Part shown: piece after piece, positions 1-5,223 of the stretch
Layout of the letters: the number at the start of each line of letters is the position of its first letter
How positions within the stretch are numbered: the first letter of the stretch is position 1
NCBI GenBank assembly: GCA_046046245.1
Contig: JBJOKE010000009.1
Location: 1 to 9,970 of the forward strand
Reading direction: 5' to 3'
DNA length: 9,970 nucleotides
Source: UBA4615 sp046046245
GTDB lineage: Bacteria > Pseudomonadota > Gammaproteobacteria > Burkholderiales > Burkholderiaceae_E
Made by a program: the position numbers and the translations under genes
Notes under the pieces: model-generated
Database searches by the model: none
What the model was told of the DNA's origin: nothing
Seen by the model: only the letters and a program-made list of their open reading frames with translations

Positions 1-476
1 CTCGGATCACGCGCCGGTGACGGTGGAGCTCGCAGGGTCCTGAGCGCCACGGCGGGCGGTCCGTCTGGGGTCAGACGTGCGCCGCCGCGAGCGCGCCGAT
101 GACCAGCCCCGCCGCCGCGACACCGTACACGCCGCTCCGGTGAGTACGGGCGCACCGGGTCGGTGGGGAATCACGGTGATGCCGGCCCGACAGGTGTCCC
201 GGGCGACTTCGGCTGTCGACACCGGGCCGCGGATCGGCGGATGGACTGGCCGGGGGGTGCGTCGGCTTAAGCCCTGCGTCACACAGGATCCCGTCCAGGA
301 CAAACGAGCACGAGCGGTCGCTTTCCCGGACACCGGCCGGACATTTCACATCGTGATAAATTCCGCCCCTCCCCGCGCGGGCCGCCGCCCGCGGTCTCCG
401 CGTCCGCCCGCGCCGCGACGACCCGGATCCTGGCGCGGTGACCGCGGGTGTCGTCGCGTGCGGCGGAGCGGCCTGC
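1..476. other. Gene-free stretch at the left edge
   Basis: I see no convincing gene here. The open frames in both directions are arginine- and proline-rich, typical of random translation of GC-rich DNA, and have no recognisable domain. One minus frame ending at 71 finishes with a hydrophobic run (GVYGVAAAGLVIGALAAAHV) that looks like a membrane helix, but nothing upstream of it in the same frame looks like protein or has a credible start. Positions 330-365 are unusually AT-rich for the window and could hold a promoter or the end of the operon transcript. A 10-bp palindrome GGCTTAAGCC lies at 264-273. A GC hairpin at 376-393 is listed separately. Confidence 0.5.
376..393 (-). terminator. Weak candidate terminator of the arsS operon
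   Basis: A 7-bp GC stem (CGCGGGC, 376-382, with GCCCGCG, 387-393) encloses a 4-nt loop. It lies about 85 nt downstream of the last gene of the minus-strand operon. On the transcript it is followed, after about a dozen purine-rich bases, by a short AT-rich stretch (AATTTAT) but no true U-tract. Hairpins of this size arise by chance in DNA this GC-rich, so this is only the best candidate nearby. Confidence 0.2.
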
Positions 477-1481
477 TCAGGTCCGGAGCGCCGACGGACG
501 GACCGCGTCGGCGGCGTCGTAGTCGGGCCCGCGAACGATGCGGTCGAGGTAGGACAGGTGGGCGTCGCTGCCCTCCGGCCACAGCGCCTCGAAGCGGCCC
601 CGCCAGGTCGCCAGGTCGAAGTCGATCGCGATGGCCTCGGCGAACACCTCGCGGCCGAGCGCGACGCCGAACCTGCGGTCCGCGCCGGCCGAGGGCGTCG
701 TGGCGATCCGGGTCAGCAGGCCGGCGGTGTCGCCCCGGAAGTTGGCCATCCCCGCCGCGCCGTTGTTGAGGACCCAGCGCGCGGCACCTCCCCGTGAGTC
801 CGGCACGGCCTGGAACACCGGCAGACAGGTGTGGGTGCAGGCGAAGGCGTCGACCTCGGCGCGGTCGAGCCAGCCCGCGACCTCGGCCCGGTGCCGCCCG
901 TCGCGCAGGTGTTCCTGTGCGAAGCCCCAACCGGCGAGCGACGTGGCATCGCCGTGCACCAGGCCCACGCGCCGGTCGCCGACATCGGCGCGCAGGCGCA
1001 TCGGCAACGCCGCGAGTTCGTCGCGCTGGCGCGCGTCCGCCGCCGTGCGAAGGTGCGCCAGGATGCGGTTGGAGCGCTCGACCACCCCGTCGCCGACCCA
1101 GTCCGGATAGGCGCAGCCGCAGCCGGCGTCCGCCTCCGCATCCGGTGCGGCCAGTTCGGTCTCGACGTTGCCGCGCAGGGCCACGTGCGCGAGCACGCCG
1201 CGCTGCACGCGCGAGAAGGTCGCCGGATCGGCGTCGAACCAGTGGAAGTCGCCGTTGAAGACCAGGCGCTTGCGGCCGACTTCGCGGTCGAAGCGTTCCA
1301 GCACCCGCTCGAGCGCCGACTCGTTGCCGTACAGGCCGCCGACGACGTAGAGCACGTCGAGCGACTGCAGCCGCTCGGGCGCGTCCACCGCGAAGTCCTC
1401 GGGCCGGTAGCGGTAATGCAGCGGGCAGCTGCGCCCGGGCGCCCGATCCTGGGGCGCGTGCCCGGCGTCGACCGCGCTCAC
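477..1481 (-). CDS. Divergent metallophosphoesterase-fold protein lacking metal site 1 ligands
   Basis: This is a 334-residue protein, the last gene of the operon. The GTG at 1481 is chosen because its GTGA overlaps the preceding stop and GGAGG sits 5 nt upstream. The fold shows in the order of calcineurin-like motifs: VVGGLYGN (46-53), FNGDFHWFD (75-83), RGNVE (103-107), VHGD (175-178) and THTCLP (216-221). Compared with the family consensus (DxH, GD, GNH, H, GHTH), Asp78, Asn105, His176 and His217 are kept. The motif I Asp and His are Gly49 and Tyr51, and the last His of GHTH is Cys219. Cysteines also occur at 121, 123 and 215. No signal peptide or membrane segment is seen, so it should be cytosolic. 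A canonical two-metal phosphoesterase is unlikely; a one-metal enzyme or a binding protein is possible. The family identity rests on motif order alone, and the substrate is unknown. Confidence 0.8.
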   Translation of the reverse strand: MSAVDAGHAPQDRAPGRSCPLHYRYRPEDFAVDAPERLQSLDVLYVVGGLYGNESALERVLERFDREVGRKRLVFNGDFHWFDADPATFSRVQRGVLAHVALRGNVETELAAPDAEADAGCGCAYPDWVGDGVVERSNRILAHLRTAADARQRDELAALPMRLRADVGDRRVGLVHGDATSLAGWGFAQEHLRDGRHRAEVAGWLDRAEVDAFACTHTCLPVFQAVPDSRGGAARWVLNNGAAGMANFRGDTAGLLTRIATTPSAGADRRFGVALGREVFAEAIAIDFDLATWRGRFEALWPEGSDAHLSYLDRIVRGPDYDAADAVRPSALRT

Positions 1482-1558
1482 CGCAGCCTCCGGTCGGTGC
1501 GCGTCGCGGGGCGTGCGGCGGGACGTGGCGGGCGGGCATCCGTCGTCGCGACGTGCAT
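1478..1558 (-). CDS. Possible 26-residue coupled ORF inside the ATPase reading frame
   Basis: An ATG at 1558 is preceded by AGGAG (1571-1567) at an 8-nt spacing. It opens 26 codons ending in the same TGA that overlaps the GTG start of the metallophosphoesterase-fold gene. It is in frame with the ATPase gene, so it is either an internal start, a small leader that couples translation to the next gene, or a relic of an older start of the downstream gene. The peptide (MHVATTDARPPRPAARPATR and six more residues) is Arg/Pro/Ala-rich with no recognisable motif. Only the ribosome-binding site argues for it. Confidence 0.25.
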   Translation of the reverse strand: MHVATTDARPPRPAARPATRTDRRLR

Positions 1559-2458
1559 GCGGTCTTCTCCTCGTTGCGGTCGATGGGTCCACGGTGTCGG
1601 ATCGGGCGGGTCGGCCGCGGGCCGCCCCGACCCGCGGCTCGGATCCGATGACGCCGGGTCGGCGTCATCGCCCGATCGCCGATCGTAGAGCGCCCGCAAC
1701 CGTGCGTGGGACGCTTCGGCGATCGGGCGGTCCCAGCGCACCCGACCTCCGGAGAGGCCGATGACGCGGGTCGCCAGCACGGGCAGCAGCTCGAGGTCGT
1801 GCACGACCGTGACCAGCGTGCGGCCGGGCTCGCCGGCCACGCGCCGCAGCGCGAGGCAGACCTCGCGCGTCGCCGCCGGATCGAGGGCCGCCGTGGGCTC
1901 GTCGGCCAGCAGCAGGCGGGGGCGCTGCAACTGCAGGCGGGCCAGCGCGACCTTCTGCCGCTCGCCGCCGGACAGCCGGTCGGCGCGCACGTCGGCCCGA
2001 TCGGCGAGGCCCAGCACCGCCAGCGCGGCGTCGGCCTCGGCCACCAGCGCCTGCGGGTACCGGCGCCACCAGCTGCGCACCGCCTGCGCCCCCCGCAGCC
2101 GGGCCAGCGCGCCCACCAGCACGTTCTCCCGCGCGCTCAGGCGCGGCACCAGGTGCAGGCCCTGCATCAGCAGGCCGGTCTCCCGCCGCAGCACACGGCG
2201 GTCGTCGCGCGTGATCGGGCGAGGCCGGTCCGCGTCCTCGCGCCCGCCGGGACCGATCGATCGCCCGAGCACCCGCACCCGCCCCTGCCGGGCCTCGAGC
2301 AGCGCGCCGACGAGCTTCAGCAACGTGCTCTTGCCGGCGCCGTTGGGGCCGACCACGGCCACCCGCTCGCCCGGGTCGATGACCAGGCTCGGCACGTCGA
2401 GCAGCACGCGCCCGCCCGCGACCACCCGCACCGCCTCGAGCTCGATCGCGTGCGTCAA
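1478..2458 (-). CDS. PhnC-like ABC transporter ATPase with unusual C-terminal tail
   Basis: This is the nucleotide-binding subunit of a phosphonate-type importer, hydrolysing ATP at the inner membrane. Visible motifs are Walker A GPNGAGKST (37-45), Q-loop Gln99, signature LSGGERQ (162-168), Walker B LLLADEP (182-188) and switch His220. The TTG at 2458 is chosen because TTGA overlaps the permease stop and GGGAGG lies 7 nt upstream. The open frame gives 326 residues, longer than is usual for PhnC. Conserved-looking sequence stops near residue 260. The remaining 65 or so residues are Arg/Pro/Asp-rich, use more A/T-ending codons (CGA, TCA, CAT, CAA, GAA), and are encoded over a perfect 11-bp hairpin and an internal ribosome-binding site. 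I infer that this tail is former intergenic DNA read through after loss of a stop codon. The imported substrate cannot be read from the ATPase. Confidence 0.9.
   Translation of the reverse strand: MTHAIELEAVRVVAGGRVLLDVPSLVIDPGERVAVVGPNGAGKSTLLKLVGALLEARQGRVRVLGRSIGPGGREDADRPRPITRDDRRVLRRETGLLMQGLHLVPRLSARENVLVGALARLRGAQAVRSWWRRYPQALVAEADAALAVLGLADRADVRADRLSGGERQKVALARLQLQRPRLLLADEPTAALDPAATREVCLALRRVAGEPGRTLVTVVHDLELLPVLATRVIGLSGGRVRWDRPIAEASHARLRALYDRRSGDDADPASSDPSRGSGRPAADPPDPTPWTHRPQRGEDRMHVATTDARPPRPAARPATRTDRRLR
1487..1491 (-). promoter_or_regulatory. Ribosome binding site fixing the GTG start at 1481
   Basis: GGAGG on the minus strand lies 5 nt before the GTG at 1481. It favours this start over the upstream GTG at 1592, whose extension would be Arg/Pro-rich and unlike protein. 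Confidence 0.65.
1642..1677 (-). other. Strong hairpin after the conserved end of the ATPase
   Basis: A perfect 11-bp inverted repeat, CGATGACGCCG (1646-1656) and CGGCGTCATCG (1660-1670), encloses a 3-nt loop. GATC on each side (1642-1645 and 1674-1677) can add 4 bp across a 3-nt bulge. It starts just after the last conserved ATPase codons. No U-tract follows, so an intercistronic processing or stability element is more likely than a terminator. Confidence 0.6.
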
Positions 2459-3360
2459 CGCAGCGCCTCCCGGATCCGACGCGACAGCGCGTCGAACAGC
2501 ATCACCAGCGCCACCACCACGATCAGCAGCGTGGCGAGCCGGCTCCACTGGAAGAGGCTCACCGCCTCGCTGATCAGCAGGCCCAGCCCTCCCGCGCCGA
2601 TGAGCCCGAGGAGGGTCGAGTCGCGGATGTTGAACTCCCAGACGTACAGGTGATGGCCCACGAACTGCGGCAGGACCGACGGCCACACGCCGTGGAAGAA
2701 CACCTGGGCCTCGCCGGCACCGGTGGCGCGCACGGCAGCGACCGCGGCGCCGTCGAGCGACTCGATGCTCTCGGCGAACAGCTTGCCGCAGGTGCCCATC
2801 GAATGCAGCGCGATGGCCAGCACGCCCGCCGTCGGCCCCAGGCCGACGATGCCGACCAGGACCAGGCCGAACACGAGCGTGTGCACGGCGCGCGCGGTGT
2901 CGAGGATGCCCTTCGCCGCCCAGGCCAGCGGCCGGGGCGCACGCAGGTTGCGGGCCACCAGCATCGCCAGCGGCAGCGCCATCACGGCCGCCAGCAGCGA
3001 GCCCAGCGTCGCGATCTGGAAGGTCGTCCAGGCGGCACGCACCACGGCGGCGAGGAAGGCCGCCTCGACCTCGCGGCGGTTCTCCACCCGCAGCACGGCG
3101 CCGTCGTCGCTGCGGTACTCGAGCCGCTCCGGCCCGAACCAGACGTCCAGGACGCTGGGCCGCGCGAACTCGCCCAGCGTCTTCAGCAGGTTGCTCCAGG
3201 GATTGCGGCCGAGATCGAGATCGCCCGCGCCGGCCAGCGCCGCGACACACAGCGTCACGAGCGCGGCGTACACCGCGACGAGCCCGGCGAAGCCGACCCG
3301 GCCGGAGAGCGCGATCCGGTACGAGGGCCGGCGCTGCGCACGCGCCCGAGCGAGCGTCAT
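2455..3360 (-). CDS. PhnE-like ABC transporter permease
   Basis: This is a 301-residue inner-membrane permease of the phosphonate/phosphate-type importer family. One membrane helix lies near the N-terminus (about 23-43). Others lie near 112-135, 161-185 and 275-292, with a hydrophobic Gly-rich segment at about 246-265. The cytoplasmic EAA loop that docks on the ATPase is at about 202-231 (DGAAVAAVRATGAGEAQ onward). The loop between the first two helices is long, about 65 residues, and contains the charged stretch around WFGPERLEYRSDDG. Its ATG overlaps the binding-protein stop (ATGA), and its own TGA overlaps the ATPase start (TTGA), so the three subunits are translationally coupled. Substrate choice normally lies in the binding protein, so nothing here settles it. 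Confidence 0.9.
   Translation of the reverse strand: MTLARARAQRRPSYRIALSGRVGFAGLVAVYAALVTLCVAALAGAGDLDLGRNPWSNLLKTLGEFARPSVLDVWFGPERLEYRSDDGAVLRVENRREVEAAFLAAVVRAAWTTFQIATLGSLLAAVMALPLAMLVARNLRAPRPLAWAAKGILDTARAVHTLVFGLVLVGIVGLGPTAGVLAIALHSMGTCGKLFAESIESLDGAAVAAVRATGAGEAQVFFHGVWPSVLPQFVGHHLYVWEFNIRDSTLLGLIGAGGLGLLISEAVSLFQWSRLATLLIVVVALVMLFDALSRRIREALR
2466..2471 (-). promoter_or_regulatory. Ribosome binding site fixing the TTG start at 2458
   Basis: GGGAGG on the minus strand, inside the end of the permease gene, lies 7 nt before the TTG at 2458. It supports that rare start. Upstream in the same frame the sequence is only a shadow of the permease gene. Confidence 0.6.
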
Positions 3361-4259
3361 CGCGCCCCCAGCGTGCCCGTCGCCAGCCCGGCGTCGCGGA
3401 TCGGCTTGTAGAACACGTTGTCGCGGGCCACGAAGCCGGTGTAGTCGGCCGGCAGCAGGTTCGGCCGGGCGGCCAGCAGCGGACCGATGTCGGTCAGCGC
3501 ACCCCGCAGGCGCTCGACGAAGGCCGCGTCCCGGGCGTGCGCCGCGCTCACCGCGAAGGCGTCGTTGGGCAGCGGCGTCGACTGCCAGATCACCTTGCTG
3601 CGCGCCGGCGAGATCAGGCCCTGCGCGATCATCGCGTCGCGATTGCGGTTGTAGTCGGCGCCGGCGTCGAGCCGGCCCGCGGTGACCTGCGTCTGGATGG
3701 CCTGGTGCTTCGTGTAGAGCACGCGGCCGAAGTGCTTCTCGGGATCGACGCCACGCTTGCGGAACTCGTGGAACGGGATCAGGTAGCCCGAGGTGGACCC
3801 CTTGTCGCCGAAGGCGAAGCTGCGGCCCCGGCCCTTCGCGCCGACGAGGTCCTCGAGGCTGTCGAGCCCCGAGTCAGGGTGCGTGACGATCATCGCGAAG
3901 TACTCCGGCTTGCCCTGGTGGAGGAGGGTCGCGACGACCTGGGCATCGCTGTGGTGGTGGGCCAGCACGTAGCCCCAGGGACCCATCAGCGCGAGGTCGG
4001 TCTCGCCGTTGGCGAGGCTCCTGGCGAGCCCCTCCCAGCTGTCGACGGTGCGCAGCGCCACCGGGCGGCCCAGGCGCTGCGCCAGGTAGGCAGCCAGCGG
4101 TCGGTAGGTCGCGTCGTTCTTCTCGCGGTCGGGCTGGAACATGCCGACGCCGAACGTCAGCGGGGCGCCCCCTGCGGAGGCCTGCGCACACGCCGCGGCG
4201 GGCAGGCCCAGCAGGCTGCCCAGGGCCAGGCCGACGGCATCGCGGCGGTTCGGGTTCAT
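3357..4259 (-). CDS. PhnD-like periplasmic oxyanion-binding protein
   Basis: This is a 300-residue substrate-binding protein of the phosphate/phosphite/phosphonate importer family. The start at 4259 is chosen because it puts a typical export signal at the N-terminus (MNPNRRDAVG, a hydrophobic core to about residue 20, then AAACAQA) and has GGAG 7 nt upstream. Longer in-frame starts back to 4385 would bury the signal. The mature protein shows the family landmarks: a strand opening FGVGMFQPDRE (36-46), DLALMGPWGY (88-97) and the anion-binding loop GDKGSTSGYLIP (151-162). YKPIRDAG occurs near the end. Close relatives are annotated variously as phosphonate or putative selenate binders. Next to an arsS-like gene, an arsenic oxyanion or organoarsenical is an alternative. 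Cys24 makes a weak lipobox, so lipid anchoring is possible but not shown. Confidence 0.88.
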   Translation of the reverse strand: MNPNRRDAVGLALGSLLGLPAAACAQASAGGAPLTFGVGMFQPDREKNDATYRPLAAYLAQRLGRPVALRTVDSWEGLARSLANGETDLALMGPWGYVLAHHHSDAQVVATLLHQGKPEYFAMIVTHPDSGLDSLEDLVGAKGRGRSFAFGDKGSTSGYLIPFHEFRKRGVDPEKHFGRVLYTKHQAIQTQVTAGRLDAGADYNRNRDAMIAQGLISPARSKVIWQSTPLPNDAFAVSAAHARDAAFVERLRGALTDIGPLLAARPNLLPADYTGFVARDNVFYKPIRDAGLATGTLGAR

Positions 4260-4343
4260 CGTGAGGCTCCAGGTCATGTCCGAGAACCAGCGCGCGGCGG
4301 TGGCGCGCCAGCTGCGCGCGAAGGCACGATGCATCCGCTGCCC

Positions 4344-4376
4344 GAGCTCTCCGGCGCCCTGTGCGGCGCCGAGCTC
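4344..4376 (-). other. Intercistronic hairpin overlapping the DUF547 stop codon
   Basis: Two nested arms pair: GAGCTC (4344-4349) with GAGCTC (4371-4376), and GGCGCC (4353-4358) with GGCGCC (4365-4370). The loop is 6 nt and there is one 3-nt bulge. On the transcript the structure begins within the TGA of the DUF547 gene. No U-tract follows. It sits in the only real gap of the upstream operon half (115 nt, 4260-4374), just before the transporter genes, and so may separate expression of the two halves. Confidence 0.6.
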
Positions 4377-5223
4377 ACCGCACATCGTTCAGGGACCAGT
4401 CGTAGTCGATGAAGGCGATGTCGACGGCGCCCGCTCGGATCCGCTCGCGATCGGCCCGCGCGTCGGCGAGCTGATCGGCGTAGCGGGCCGCGAACGCCGG
4501 CAGCGACGCGATGCCGCGGTGCCCGGCCCGGAAGTCGTCGCCGTACCAGTCGAAGATCTTCGAGAGCTCCAGGCGTCCGCGCTGCGCGTTGTAGCGGTTG
4601 CGCGTGCGGTCGCTCATGAAGCGCAGCGTCTGCTCGTCCGACTGCGCGTCGAGCCGAGCGGCGACGAAGGCCTCCTCGCGCAGCGCCGGGCAGCCGACGC
4701 TGGCGCAGTTGACGGCGAAGTGCACGCGCGGGTCGTCGTAGTCGCCGCGCTTCCTGAGCATCGCGTGCTCGATGTCGTCGAGCGACACCCGCCCCCCGAG
4801 CAGCGGGATCCACCTGGGCTTCCACGGGCTGGCGATCAGCGACCCGAGGTCCTTGATGGACTTCAGGTCGGGATACTTCGTGAGGATCAGCTCGACGGTG
4901 AAGGCGTTGTAGGCATTGATCAGGAAGGCCTGGCGCTCGGCCCGGCTCCAGCCCTCGAAGGCGGACGGCGTCACCGCCGAGAGGCCGTCGAGATAGGCCT
5001 TCAGGGCGGCGCGGTCGGCGGCGAAACCGGCGTAGGCCACCTGCGTGGCCTGCCCGCCGCGCACGAGCCGCACGTGCCGGCGCAGCAGCGCCGTCCAGGC
5101 CGAGTGCGCATGATCGAAGCCCGGCGACTGCTGCGCACGCACGGCGCCGGGCTGCAGAGCGGCCAGCGCGACCGCGGCATCCAGCGCCATGCCGAGCCAG
5201 GCGCGTCGGGTCGACCGGGTCAT
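4375..5223 (-). CDS. Exported DUF547 domain protein
   Basis: This is a 282-residue protein with an N-terminal signal peptide (RRAWLGMALDAAVALAAL, likely cut near VRA-QQ at 30) and a full DUF547 domain. Landmarks are AFLINAYNAFTVELI (99-113), the cysteine-containing HFAVNCASVGCPAL (168-181; Cys173 and Cys178) and LELSKIFDWYGDDF (218-231). It should be periplasmic. The biochemical role of DUF547 is not established as far as I know; the conserved His, Asn and Cys residues suggest either a catalytic site or a thiol-based binding site. The ATG overlaps the stop of the flavoprotein gene (ATGA) and GGGAG lies 5 nt upstream. I recall DUF547 proteins near ArsS-type radical SAM genes in other bacteria, which supports a shared pathway, but this is memory and not a search. 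Confidence 0.88.
   Translation of the reverse strand: MTRSTRRAWLGMALDAAVALAALQPGAVRAQQSPGFDHAHSAWTALLRRHVRLVRGGQATQVAYAGFAADRAALKAYLDGLSAVTPSAFEGWSRAERQAFLINAYNAFTVELILTKYPDLKSIKDLGSLIASPWKPRWIPLLGGRVSLDDIEHAMLRKRGDYDDPRVHFAVNCASVGCPALREEAFVAARLDAQSDEQTLRFMSDRTRNRYNAQRGRLELSKIFDWYGDDFRAGHRGIASLPAFAARYADQLADARADRERIRAGAVDIAFIDYDWSLNDVR

Noticed and set aside
71..349. A 92-residue minus-strand ORF with a hydrophobic C-terminus
   Set aside because: The rest of the sequence is low-complexity Arg/Pro/Ser-rich and no credible start or domain supports it. The hydrophobic end alone is not enough.
346..1668. A 440-codon minus-strand frame over the phosphoesterase-like gene
   Set aside because: Its translation is almost pure Arg/Ala/Gly/Pro, while the neighbouring frame shows clear metallophosphoesterase motifs.
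4260..4385. An extended start of the binding protein at 4385
   Set aside because: It would put 42 residues ahead of the export signal and would run through the intercistronic hairpin; 4259 has its own ribosome-binding site.
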